Shown here: positions 1 through 5,039 of the stretch, in pieces
How positions within the stretch are numbered: position 1 is the stretch's first letter
How the letters are laid out: each line of letters begins with the position of its first letter
NCBI GenBank assembly: GCA_030598525.1
Contig: JAUVPT010000152.1
Location: 1 to 5,039 of the forward strand
Source: Gemmatimonadota bacterium
GTDB lineage: Bacteria > Gemmatimonadota > Gemmatimonadetes > Palauibacterales > Palauibacteraceae
Direction of reading: 5' to 3'
Length of the DNA: 5,039 nt
The notes under the pieces: generated by a model
Told to the model about the DNA's origin: nothing
What the model saw: only the letters and a program-made list of their open reading frames with translations
Database searches by the model: none
Made by a program: the position numbers and the translations under genes

Positions 1-281
1 GAAGTGTGGTCGGGTGGATCCACGTATTCCGCGCCCGCCGGCTCGGAGGGGAGCCGTTCGCAGAGCTGGGCGGTCTCGTGGTCACGGAGCGGTTGCGTGG
101 TCACGGAATTGGCAGCCGGATGGTGGCCGAGACCGAGGAATGGGCGTCAGCGAGAGAAATCGCTACTCTCCGGATTCGCACCCGGACCACGCGCAACGAT
201 GCGCGGCTGTTCTACGAGGACTTGGGTTTCGTTCTCACCAAGACCCAGGTGGTCTTCGAGCGGCAACTGCTCGACGACTGA
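1..281 (+). CDS. GNAT-family N-acetyltransferase, C-terminal part (5' end outside window)
   Basis: This is the C-terminal part of a protein of the GCN5-related N-acetyltransferase fold, which moves an acetyl group from acetyl-CoA to an amine. The frame is open to the left edge (first whole codon at base 3), so the GTG at 6 is probably internal. About 91 residues are visible; complete GNAT proteins usually have 140-170. The acetyl-CoA-binding motif A is clear: strand LGGLVVTE, then RLRGHGIG (bases 90-113), matching R/Q-x-x-G-x-G/A, followed by the helix that begins SRMV. Near the C-terminus the motif-B-like RNDARLFYEDLGF (the usual N..A...Y...GF) leads into a last strand that ends LLDD. The substrate-binding N-terminal half is missing, so the substrate cannot be assigned. 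The fold call is firm; a specific activity such as antibiotic or peptide acetylation would be a guess. The next gene starts 75 bases later on the same strand. Confidence 0.88.
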   Translation, partial: SVVGWIHVFRARRLGGEPFAELGGLVVTERLRGHGIGSRMVAETEEWASAREIATLRIRTRTTRNDARLFYEDLGFVLTKTQVVFERQLLDD

Positions 282-300
282 CGAGGCCGCTCGGACTCCA

Positions 301-329
301 TTGTTCGAACTCGATGTTCGGTGTATCTT
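301..329 (+). promoter_or_regulatory. Possible sigma70-type promoter for the cdd1-like gene
   Basis: TTGTTC (301-306) and TATCTT (324-329) are separated by exactly 17 bases and lie just ahead of the ribosome-binding site at 347-352. The matches to consensus are 3/6 and 4/6, so this is plausible but not strong. An 8-base direct repeat overlaps the -10 element. Confidence 0.3.
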
Positions 330-356
330 CGGTGTCCACCTGAGCCGGAGGGCGAA

Positions 357-632
357 GTGTCGACTCGGACGAATTCTGACCTCAGGACCATTCCGGGCGT
401 CGGCCCGAGCATCGAATCCTGTCTTGTCGATCTCGGCATCGGGGCCGTCAGAGAGTTGCGCGGCCGCAACCCCGACCACCTGTACGATGATCTTTGTCAG
501 CTTCGCGGCGAGCGGCTCGATCCGTGCGTGAAGTACGTGTTCCGTTGCGCGGTGTACTTCGCGTCACACGAGGTCCACGAGCCCGCGCTGCTTCAGTGGT
601 GGAACTGGAAAGAAAGGCCTCCCGGGACCTGA
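357..632 (+). CDS. Cdd1-like helix-hairpin-helix protein
   Basis: This 91-residue protein resembles the small 'pathogenicity locus' Cdd1 family (PF11731), named after a gene beside the Clostridioides difficile toxin locus but widespread in harmless bacteria. The biochemical role of the family is not established; a helix-hairpin-helix usually gives non-specific DNA contacts. A typical motif, DLRTIPGVGPSI, occupies residues 8-19 and is followed by a second helical unit (VDLGIGAVRELRGR, 24-37). The C-terminal half has family-like spacing of cysteines (C47, C57, C64) in LCQLRGE and CVKYVFRCAVYFA. The start chosen is GTG 357, because GGAGGG (347-352) lies 4 bases before it and it gives the usual family length; the frame is open to a GTG at 321, but no ribosome-binding site precedes that. 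The stop lies inside a hairpin. The protein is cytoplasmic, with no signal peptide. It may be transcribed alone or with the acetyltransferase gene. Confidence 0.82.
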   Translation: MSTRTNSDLRTIPGVGPSIESCLVDLGIGAVRELRGRNPDHLYDDLCQLRGERLDPCVKYVFRCAVYFASHEVHEPALLQWWNWKERPPGT

Positions 633-651
633 CGACGGTTCCGGGAGGCCT
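615..651 (-). terminator. Rho-independent terminator of the FAD oxidase, overlapping the convergent gene's 3' end
   Basis: AGGCCTCCCGG (615-625) is perfectly complementary to CCGGGAGGCCT (641-651), and the stem can continue inward by up to four pairs, leaving about a 7-base loop. Read on the minus strand, the stem is followed by TTTCTTTCC, a T-rich tail, about 45 bases beyond the oxidase stop codon. On the plus strand no T-run follows, so it should act mainly on the oxidase transcript. The left arm lies within the last codons of the cdd1-like gene, and its TGA is in the loop region. Confidence 0.75.
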
Positions 652-695
652 GGTCCGGCGCTACTCGCCGATCTGCAGATTTCTGGCGGAGCCGC

Positions 696-2117
696 TCAGG
701 GCCTGACGTTCAGGTTGGTGCGGAACACGTTCCCCGGGTCGTACTTCGCCTTCACCTGTTGGAGCTTCTCGTAGTTTGCCCCGTTGGCGGCCGTGACCCG
801 GGCCGCATCCTCCGCTTCGCTGACGAAGTTGACGTACACGCCACCGGTCGCATAGCCGGCCGTCGCGTCGAAGAACTCGCGGGCCCATGCCACGCACCGC
901 TCATCGTCGCCCGCATCCTCCCAGCGAGTGTGCACGTTCATCACGAAAGCGGCGTCCCGGTGTGGGTAGGCCGCGGAGTCGGCCGAAATCCTGGCCGCCT
1001 CGCCACCCACCTGCGCGACGAAGATCTCCGACTGGGCGCTCGGCAGGTTGCCGGCGGACTCCAGCAGCAGGTCGATGAGTCCGTCGTCGATGCCGGCGAA
1101 GTTGTGCGACTTCCAGTAGTTCCGAGACCCGGGGGTCAGAAGCGGGTCGAAGGCCTGCTGAAACTCGGCGAACGGCATCACTCCGATGTGGTTGCCGTGC
1201 GGATTGCCGTACGCGCGCAGTGACTCCAGCTCCCGCTCGCCGTCCGCCGGATCGCCTGCGTAGACGAAGGCCAGGACGATGACCTGCGTGCCGTGCACTT
1301 CTTCGGGAAGGAAGGGCAGAGGTGGGGCATCCCTCAGCACCGTCCACACGGTCATGTCGTCCGACGCCTCTGCCACGAACTTCCGCCAGGCTGTGAGAAC
1401 GTTCCGCCCGTCCGAAGCCGGGTGAACGATCAGGCCGCACAGCAGGTCCGGACCTGCGTCTCGAAGCTGGAACTCGAACGACGTGACGATGCCGAAATTG
1501 CCGCCCCCGCCCTTGAGACCCCAGAACAGGTCAGCATTTTCCGTTTCACTCGCGGTCAACTGGCGGCCGTCCGCGGTCACCACGTCCGCCGACAGAAGGC
1601 TGTCGATCGTCAGGCCATACTTGCGGCTCAGCCACCCGAACCCGCCTCCCAGCGTGAGTCCGGCGATTCCCGTGGTTGAGTTGATGCCTACCGGAATCGC
1701 TTTGCCGAGCGGAAGGGTGGCGGCATCGACGTCTCCGAGCGTCGCCCCGGGCTGAACCCGGGCCGTGCCGGCGTCCATGTCCACATCCACGGTCCTCATC
1801 TGCGACAGGTCTATAGTGAGACCGCCCTCGCACAGCGCGCTGCCCGCTATGTTGTGCCCTGCACCCCGAACGGAGAACAGCAGTCCGTTCCGGCGGGCGA
1901 AGTCGAGACTCGACTTCACATCGGCCGCGCCCGCGCACCGGGCGATCAGGGCAGGTCGCTTCACGACCATCGCGTTCCACAAGGCGCGCGCCTCTTCATA
2001 ACCCGGATCGTCCTGTGTGATCAACGAACCCTCGAGGCCGGCCGCGAAAGATTCCAACGTGGGAGCATCGAGTTCTACCTGGCCGCCGGCCATTGCAGCT
2101 ACGGAAAGGGCCACCAT
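696..2117 (-). CDS. FAD-binding oxidoreductase, berberine-bridge-enzyme type
   Basis: This is a complete 473-residue flavin-dependent oxidase of the vanillyl-alcohol-oxidase/PCMH superfamily with a C-terminal BBE domain. Such enzymes take a hydride from an alcohol, sugar or amine-type substrate and pass electrons to oxygen or another acceptor. The FAD-binding domain spans roughly residues 50-230: RGAGHNIAGSAL (84-95) holds His88, the expected site of the 8-alpha-histidyl FAD bond, and GIAGLTLGGGFGWLSRKYG (150-168) is the glycine-rich FAD loop. The BBE domain ends with NYEKLQQVKAKYDPGNVF. The second FAD-linking cysteine of plant BBEs seems absent (Asn146 at the aligned place), so FAD is probably held by His only. 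ATG 2117 is chosen because GGAGG (2127-2123) sits 5 bases before it; the in-frame GTG at 2123 would overlap that site. There is no convincing signal peptide. The substrate is unknown. The gene is divergent from the cupin gene. Confidence 0.92.
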   Translation of the reverse strand: MVALSVAAMAGGQVELDAPTLESFAAGLEGSLITQDDPGYEEARALWNAMVVKRPALIARCAGAADVKSSLDFARRNGLLFSVRGAGHNIAGSALCEGGLTIDLSQMRTVDVDMDAGTARVQPGATLGDVDAATLPLGKAIPVGINSTTGIAGLTLGGGFGWLSRKYGLTIDSLLSADVVTADGRQLTASETENADLFWGLKGGGGNFGIVTSFEFQLRDAGPDLLCGLIVHPASDGRNVLTAWRKFVAEASDDMTVWTVLRDAPPLPFLPEEVHGTQVIVLAFVYAGDPADGERELESLRAYGNPHGNHIGVMPFAEFQQAFDPLLTPGSRNYWKSHNFAGIDDGLIDLLLESAGNLPSAQSEIFVAQVGGEAARISADSAAYPHRDAAFVMNVHTRWEDAGDDERCVAWAREFFDATAGYATGGVYVNFVSEAEDAARVTAANGANYEKLQQVKAKYDPGNVFRTNLNVRP

Positions 2118-2185
2118 TGTCACCTCCGGTTGTGTTAGCGCGGTGCAATCGCAGCGCGGGCCACCGCCTCGCCAGCGCTGCCGAT

Positions 2186-2202
2186 CTGTGGAAATGTCAC
2201 AG
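2186..2202. repeat. Inverted repeat CTGTG-N7-CACAG
   Basis: CTGTG (2186-2190) and CACAG (2198-2202) are perfect 5-base inverted arms with 7 bases between them, located 69-85 bases before the oxidase start. The shape resembles the CRP/FNR class of operators, but the spacing is one base short of the CRP consensus TGTGA-N6-TCACA. An operator role is only inference. Confidence 0.35.
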
Positions 2203-2226
2203 GGTCATCCGCCAGCGTTTGTGAAA

Positions 2227-2247
2227 TTGTCCCTCCAGAGAGGACAA
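2227..2247. repeat. Operator-like inverted repeat TTGTCC...GGACAA
   Basis: TTGTCC (2227-2232) and GGACAA (2242-2247) are perfect inverted arms. Inside them CTC-CA-GAG adds three more pairs with one unpaired A, so nearly the whole 21 bases are symmetric. On the minus strand it lies just downstream of the TTGACA at 2265-2260, where a repressor would cover the -10 region of an oxidase promoter. The hairpin alternative is weak because no T-run follows. Confidence 0.45.
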
Positions 2248-2365
2248 ACCGGGTGGAGGTGTCAAGCCCGGGGGAAGCGGTCGTTGCCCTCGCGCCCCAT
2301 GGCGCGCACAGTACTCTCTACAGAAATGGCGATCGGAACTCGGGTCAAGGCGCATGGAGGAACGG

Positions 2366-2731
2366 ATGCTGGACAAGGTGAATCTGCGCGAGAGGCTGTC
2401 TCGCATTCCGGACCACTGGCATCCGCGGATCGTGGGCGAGCTCAACGGCCAGCACGTGAAGCTGGCCAAGCTGCACGGGGAATTCACGTGGCACAGCCAC
2501 GAGAACGAGGACGAGCTATTCCTGGTGCTCGACGGCTCCCTCCGAATGGAGCTCAGGGACAGGGCGATCGATATTGAGCCCGGAGAGTTCCTTATCGTTC
2601 CTCGCGGGGTGGAGCACCGACCCGTGGCCGCGGAGGAAGTCCAGGTGCTCCTGTTCGAGCCGGCCGGGACGTTGAACACGGGGGATGCCGACGATCCCCG
2701 CACGATCGAGGAGCCTGAGTGGCTACGGTGA
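2366..2731 (+). CDS. Small single-domain cupin protein
   Basis: This is a complete 121-residue cupin, a small beta-barrel that usually binds one divalent metal. Both cupin motifs are present. Motif 1 is H43-S-H45-x4-E50-x6-G57, and motif 2 is G73-x5-P79-x-G81-x2-H84, giving a full 3-His/1-Glu metal set (H43, H45, E50, H84). The usual final Asn of motif 2 is replaced. The length and the segment HWHPRIVGELNGQHVKLAKL are typical of a common family of small bacterial cupins with no known reaction; they may be metal-dependent enzymes, isomerases or binding proteins. ATG 2366 is preferred to the in-frame ATG at 2354, because the ribosome-binding site GGAGG (2356-2360) would lie inside the longer form and is 5 bases before 2366. 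The gene is divergent from the FAD oxidase and 110 bases ahead of ada. It is cytoplasmic, with no signal peptide. Confidence 0.9.
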   Translation: MLDKVNLRERLSRIPDHWHPRIVGELNGQHVKLAKLHGEFTWHSHENEDELFLVLDGSLRMELRDRAIDIEPGEFLIVPRGVEHRPVAAEEVQVLLFEPAGTLNTGDADDPRTIEEPEWLR

Positions 2732-2755
2732 AGACCCGCCGCCCTCTCCGGCTAC

Positions 2756-2777
2756 CCGCCGTCGGACCCCACGGCGG
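2756..2777 (+). terminator. Weak terminator-like hairpin after the cupin gene
   Basis: CCGCCGT (2756-2762) and ACGGCGG (2771-2777) form a perfect 7-pair stem with an 8-base loop, 24 bases after the cupin stop. No T-run follows, so intrinsic termination is doubtful; it may only be a partial barrier. A second small stem, CCGAA-GTT-TTCGG (2793-2805), lies nearer the ada start. Confidence 0.3.
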
Positions 2778-2841
2778 TCGACAGGATTCACCCCGAAGTT
2801 TTCGGTAGCCCCACAGGGCCGTTGCAGCGATCTTGGTTTCC

Positions 2842-3924
2842 ATGAGCATGGAATCACTGCCGGGGCATGCCGAGATGATGGACGCTTTCCAGAGTCGGAA
2901 CGCGACCTACGATGGGGTCTTCTTCACCGGAGTCCGAACGACGGGGATCTTCTGCCGCCCCGTGTGCCCCGCGCGCAAACCGAAGCCACAACACGTCGAG
3001 TTCTTCGCCACCGCCAGGGATGCGTTGTTTTCGGGGTATCGACCGTGCCGGCGGTGTCGGCCCATGGAGCCGTCCGGAAGCCCGCCGGAGTGGTTGCGAG
3101 AGCTTCTCGCCGCTCTCGACGAAGATCCGGCGCGTCGGTGGAGGGATCACGACCTGCGCGAGCTAGGCCTTCACCCCGACCGCGTTCGACGGTGGTTCCA
3201 GAAGCACCATGGAATGACGTTTCACGCGTATTGCCGGTCGCGACGGCTGGGTCTCGCGTTCGAACAGATCAGGGAGGGAGTCGGAGTGTCTACCACGGCC
3301 TACCAACACGGATACGAGTCGCTGAGCGGCTTCAACGAGGCGTTTCGGCAGCTCGTCGGGGCGGCTCCCATGTCGACAGGAACTGGAATCGTGCTGCAGG
3401 TCACGCGAGTGCTTACACCGCTCGGCCCGATGATCGCCGGCGGTACGGACGACGCTCTCTACTTCTTCGAGTTCTCGGACCGCCGTCGCCTCGAGAGGCA
3501 GCTCGACAGGCTGCGGAATCGGCTGGACTGCGTTCTCGTACCCGGAGACAACGGCCTCCTGAAACGGACGACAGCGGAAATCGAGGCCTACTTCGCCGGG
3601 ACTCTGCAGCAGTTTTCGATCCCGCTGGTGGCCCCGGGTACTGAGTTCCAGCAGACGGTCTGGGACGAGTTGCAGAAGATACCGTTTGGCGAGACCCGAA
3701 GTTACGCGGACGTGGCGCGCGCCATAGGCCGTGCGTCAGCCGTGCGAGCAGTGGCGCGGGCGAACGGCGACAACCGCATGGCCATCTTCATCCCGTGCCA
3801 CAGGGTTGTCGGTAGCGATGGCCGCCTGACGGGCTACGGAGGAGGTCTGTGGCGCAAGCAGCACCTTCTCGACCTTGAGTCGAGGGTGTCGCCCGGCGGC
3901 CTGTTCGGCCAGGGCGGCGCCTAG
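2842..3924 (+). CDS. ada: Ada: methyl-DNA sensor, transcription activator and O6-methylguanine-DNA methyltransferase
   Basis: This is a complete 360-residue Ada protein (E. coli Ada has 354), which repairs alkylated DNA and activates the adaptive response. Three domains occur in order. The N-terminal zinc/methyl-phosphotriester domain (about 10-75) has GIFCRPVCPARKP and YRPCRRCRP, giving C38, C42, C69 and C72, the same numbers as the zinc-binding cysteines in E. coli, with C38 as the methyl acceptor. The AraC-type helix-turn-helix domain (about 85-178) includes RRWFQKHHGMTFHAYCRSRRL and YESLSGFNEAFRQ. The methyltransferase domain (about 185-350) has the active site IPCHRVVGSDG with acceptor Cys319, followed by LTGYGGGLWRK. 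ATG 2842 is chosen because it reproduces the E. coli cysteine numbering; TTG 2833 and ATG 2848 are also in frame, and no strong ribosome-binding site is visible. In E. coli, methylated Ada activates its own gene; I could not find a convincing Ada site upstream here. No alkB or alkA gene adjoins it. Confidence 0.97.
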   Translation: MSMESLPGHAEMMDAFQSRNATYDGVFFTGVRTTGIFCRPVCPARKPKPQHVEFFATARDALFSGYRPCRRCRPMEPSGSPPEWLRELLAALDEDPARRWRDHDLRELGLHPDRVRRWFQKHHGMTFHAYCRSRRLGLAFEQIREGVGVSTTAYQHGYESLSGFNEAFRQLVGAAPMSTGTGIVLQVTRVLTPLGPMIAGGTDDALYFFEFSDRRRLERQLDRLRNRLDCVLVPGDNGLLKRTTAEIEAYFAGTLQQFSIPLVAPGTEFQQTVWDELQKIPFGETRSYADVARAIGRASAVRAVARANGDNRMAIFIPCHRVVGSDGRLTGYGGGLWRKQHLLDLESRVSPGGLFGQGGA

Positions 3925-3947
3925 CCGGCGTGCAGCCGAGCGCCGGC
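3924..3947 (+). other. GC-rich hairpin at the ada stop codon
   Basis: GCCGGCG (3924-3930) and CGCCGGC (3941-3947) form a perfect 7-pair stem with a 10-base loop, beginning at the last base of the ada TAG stop. It has no T-run and is probably an auxiliary 3' mRNA structure ahead of the stronger hairpin at 3981-4014. Confidence 0.4.
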
Positions 3948-3980
3948 GCAGCTGTGAGACGGGTTCCTGCCTGAAAGACC

Positions 3981-4014
3981 AGGGCGGCCCGGGGAAAGCC
4001 CCGCGGCCGCCTTT
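3981..4014 (+). terminator. Rho-independent terminator after ada
   Basis: GGCGGCC-CGGGG (3983-3994) pairs with CCCCG-C-GGCCGCC (3999-4011), giving 12 strong pairs with one bulged C and an AAAG loop. The outer A3981/G3982 can pair with T4012/T4013. Only TTT follows (4012-4014), so the tail is short, but the stem is very stable and correctly placed about 57 bases after the ada stop. It separates ada from the next gene cluster. Confidence 0.65.
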
Positions 4015-4022
4015 CGTGTACA

Positions 4023-4051
4023 TTGTGGCCCGAGCGCTGCACTGATTACAC
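4023..4051 (+). promoter_or_regulatory. Possible sigma70-type promoter for the NTF2-like gene cluster
   Basis: TTGTGG (4023-4028) and TTACAC (4046-4051) are separated by 17 bases, and lie between the ada terminator and the ATG at 4073. This would give a very short leader. The -10 match is modest, so the call rests on position and spacing. Confidence 0.3.
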
Positions 4052-4072
4052 CAGCCACGTTTGAGAGCATAG

Positions 4073-4555
4073 ATGAGCAACGGATTGAGGCAGGAGGACC
4101 CCCTCCGCCGACTCCTCGAGAAAGACGCAGTTATCACCACCATCAATCGCCTGTTCCGCAGCGTGGACGAGAAGGACTGGGCGCAGGCAGAGGACTGCCT
4201 CGCTCCCCACGTGTTGCTCGACGTTACGTCGATCGCCGGGGGTGAACCGGAGACCACGACCGGGGCCGCCATCGTCGACGGGTGGCGCGAGGGACTCAGT
4301 CACCTGCAGGCGATTCACCACCAGGCGGGGAACTACGAGGTGGAGCTGCACGGCGAAGAAGCCACCGCCTCCTGCTACGGCATCTCGTATCACTACCTTC
4401 CGAACGACAGCGATCGAAACACCAGGACGTTGGTCGGCACGTACGATTTCCGCCTGCGAAAGCGGCGGGGTAGCTGGCAGGTGGACCGGCTTCGGTACAA
4501 CCTGAAGTTCCAGGACGGAAACACTGACCTGGAAGGGCGGGAAGGGGACGGCTGA
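4073..4555 (+). CDS. NTF2/SnoaL-like protein
   Basis: This is a complete 160-residue protein of the NTF2-like superfamily, closest in pattern to the SnoaL_4 group (PF13577). This cone-shaped fold makes a pocket used either by enzymes (dehydratases, isomerases, cyclases) or for ligand binding. The N-terminal helix pattern is typical: DAVITTINRLFRSVDEKDW (18-36), then a variable segment with LAPHVLLDVTS. HHQAGNYEVELHGEEA (82-97) and a final strand set from GTYDFRLRKRRG to VDRLRYNLKFQDGN complete the fold. His82/His83 sit where many family members have pocket histidines, but no activity can be assigned. ATG 4073 has GAGAG (4063-4067) 5 bases before it. No signal peptide is present, so it is cytoplasmic. 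The next gene begins 3 bases after the stop, which suggests translational coupling and a shared job. Confidence 0.85.
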   Translation: MSNGLRQEDPLRRLLEKDAVITTINRLFRSVDEKDWAQAEDCLAPHVLLDVTSIAGGEPETTTGAAIVDGWREGLSHLQAIHHQAGNYEVELHGEEATASCYGISYHYLPNDSDRNTRTLVGTYDFRLRKRRGSWQVDRLRYNLKFQDGNTDLEGREGDG

Positions 4556-4558
4556 GCC

Positions 4559-4822
4559 ATGGCCACCGCGCAGGACCTTACGCTGAAAGTCGGCGAAGAG
4601 GCGAAACTTCGCGGTGCGTTTGCGGGAGGCTGGTGGATTATCTATGCCGGCATGCCCAACCGGGACACGTACTCGGTGGCCATTCGATGGACGAGTGGGA
4701 ACAACGCCGCCACGCACAACCTGTTTCTTCCGACGGGCCAGGCCGAATTTGCAGCGGCGAAGGGACATATCCGGGTCTATTCGGTCTCATCTCACGAGAT
4801 CCGCCTGCGTTTCTCGAGGTGA
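4559..4822 (+). CDS. Small protein of unknown family, probably beta-rich
   Basis: This 87-residue protein is not recognised as a known family. It has no cysteine, no signal peptide and no convincing membrane helix. Alternating hydrophobic residues suggest a beta barrel or sandwich with strands near residues 7-11, 25-29 (WWIIY), 38-44 (YSVAIRW), 52-57 (THNLFL), 70-76 (HIRVYSV) and 80-85 (EIRLRF). Tryptophans W25, W26 and W44 may line a core or a binding surface. The gene is supported by its position: the ATG is 3 bases after the stop of the NTF2-like gene, the strand is the same, and coding continues almost to the next ribosome-binding site. Only a weak purine stretch precedes the start, so translation is probably coupled to the upstream gene. 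A role linked to the NTF2-like protein is inference. Confidence 0.7.
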   Translation: MATAQDLTLKVGEEAKLRGAFAGGWWIIYAGMPNRDTYSVAIRWTSGNNAATHNLFLPTGQAEFAAAKGHIRVYSVSSHEIRLRFSR

Positions 4823-4862
4823 GCGCCGCGCCAGGCCAGCCACATCAGGCAAGGAGCCACCC

Positions 4863-5039
4863 ATGCGCGTCGTGATGTACCTCGCCGCATTCCTCCTGCT
4901 GTTCAGCCCCGTCTCCGCAGCACTCGGCCAGGAAGTCTGGCCGCGCGCCGAGCCTGCCGATGTCGGGCTCGAAGTGGCCCCGCTCGCCGATCTCGCGGCG
5001 GAGGTCGCTGACGGGGACTACGGCTACATAGACCGTCTC
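4863..5039 (+). CDS. Exported protein, probable class C beta-lactamase-related serine hydrolase (N-terminal part)
   Basis: Only the first 59 residues are in the window; the frame is open at the right edge. Residues 1-22 form a signal peptide: Met-Arg, a hydrophobic core (VVMYLAAFLLLF) and small residues before possible cleavage after VSA (residue 19) or ALG (residue 22). The mature start, QEVWPRAEPADVGLEVAPL followed by LAAEV and DGDYGYIDRL, resembles the lead-in of penicillin-binding-protein/beta-lactamase-like serine hydrolases (PF00144), in which the catalytic Ser-x-x-Lys comes later. That motif lies outside the window, so the family is likely but not proved, and the substrate is unknown. 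It should act in the periplasm or outside the cell. The ribosome-binding site AAGGAG (4851-4856), 6 bases before ATG 4863, is the best in this cluster. The 40-base gap to the previous gene has no terminator, so co-transcription is likely. Confidence 0.65.
   Translation, partial: MRVVMYLAAFLLLFSPVSAALGQEVWPRAEPADVGLEVAPLADLAAEVADGDYGYIDRL

Larger units (their letters stand above)
2118..2365. promoter_or_regulatory. Divergent intergenic region between the oxidase and cupin genes
   Basis: These 248 non-coding bases must hold the promoters for both flanking genes. They contain a TTGACA on the minus strand (2265-2260), which is a good -35 match for the oxidase, but the sequence 16-18 bases downstream (CTCTCT) is a poor -10. 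I saw no good plus-strand promoter for the cupin. Two inverted repeats (2186-2202 and 2227-2247), the direct repeat CGCCAGCG (2170-2177, 2210-2217) and a short palindromic hairpin CGCGCC-CCAT-GGCGCG (2291-2306) are present. The region therefore looks regulated, though no specific regulator can be named. Confidence 0.5.

Noticed and set aside
4..531. 175-codon plus-strand frame across the acetyltransferase and cdd1-like genes
   Set aside because: It is out of frame with two recognisable families and spans their intergenic gap.
2186..2202. CRP (cAMP receptor protein) binding site
   Set aside because: TGTG and CACA are 7 bases apart, not the 8 required by the CRP consensus, and the inner bases do not fit.
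2017..2577. 186-codon plus-strand frame across the divergent promoter region
   Set aside because: It overlaps the oxidase start and the cupin gene in another frame, and its composition is typical of non-coding GC-rich DNA.
2778..2806. Promoter for ada: TCGACA, 17 bases, TTCGGT
   Set aside because: The spacing is right but TTCGGT is a poor -10; it overlaps a small hairpin and I cannot support it.
2685..3644. 319-codon plus-strand frame overlapping ada
   Set aside because: It is an Arg/Pro/Ser-rich out-of-frame shadow of ada, whose own frame has all catalytic motifs.
3736..4272. 178-codon minus-strand frame across the ada 3' end and terminator
   Set aside because: It runs through a strong terminator hairpin and the ada methyltransferase active site; no family resemblance and no ribosome-binding site seen.
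4046..4768. 240-codon open frame on the minus strand opposite the NTF2-like and unknown genes
   Set aside because: Its product is low in recognisable motifs and it overlaps two well-supported plus-strand genes; long antisense frames are expected at this GC content.

Overview
The window is ordinary bacterial chromosome with high GC, dense genes and strong Shine-Dalgarno sites (GGAGG or AAGGAG 4-6 bases before several starts). The mix of genes (berberine-bridge-type FAD oxidase, full-length Ada, Cdd1-like helix-hairpin-helix protein, NTF2-like protein, secreted serine-hydrolase-like protein) suggests a free-living soil or water bacterium. Something like Acidobacteriota, Gemmatimonadota or a proteobacterium would fit, but nothing here fixes the phylum. 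I see no mobile element, CRISPR array, tRNA or rRNA.

Layout. Positions 1-281 hold the C-terminal part of a GNAT acetyltransferase (+). Positions 357-632 hold a 91-residue Cdd1-family helix-hairpin-helix protein (+). It converges on a 473-residue FAD-linked oxidase on the minus strand (2117-696). A strong hairpin at 615-651 covers the end of the cdd1-like gene and has its T-rich side on the minus strand, so it most likely ends the oxidase transcript. The oxidase is divergent from a small single-domain cupin (2366-2731, +). The 248-base gap between them carries two inverted repeats and a direct repeat that look like regulator sites.

Then comes a complete three-domain Ada protein (2842-3924, +): methyl-phosphotriester acceptor/zinc domain, AraC-type DNA-binding domain, and O6-methylguanine methyltransferase domain with the PCHR active site. 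It is followed by a GC-rich hairpin terminator (about 3981-4014). A new same-strand cluster begins at 4073: an NTF2/SnoaL-like protein, an 87-residue protein of unknown family 3 bases later, and, 40 bases on, the start of an exported protein resembling the class C beta-lactamase-related serine hydrolases, cut by the window edge.

The genes do not form one obvious pathway. Ada is a self-contained alkylation-damage sensor and repair enzyme. The oxidase/cupin pair may share control through the divergent region. The last three genes are probably one transcription unit. I found no clear undescribed multi-gene system; the best candidate for novelty is the unknown 87-residue protein coupled to the NTF2-like gene.
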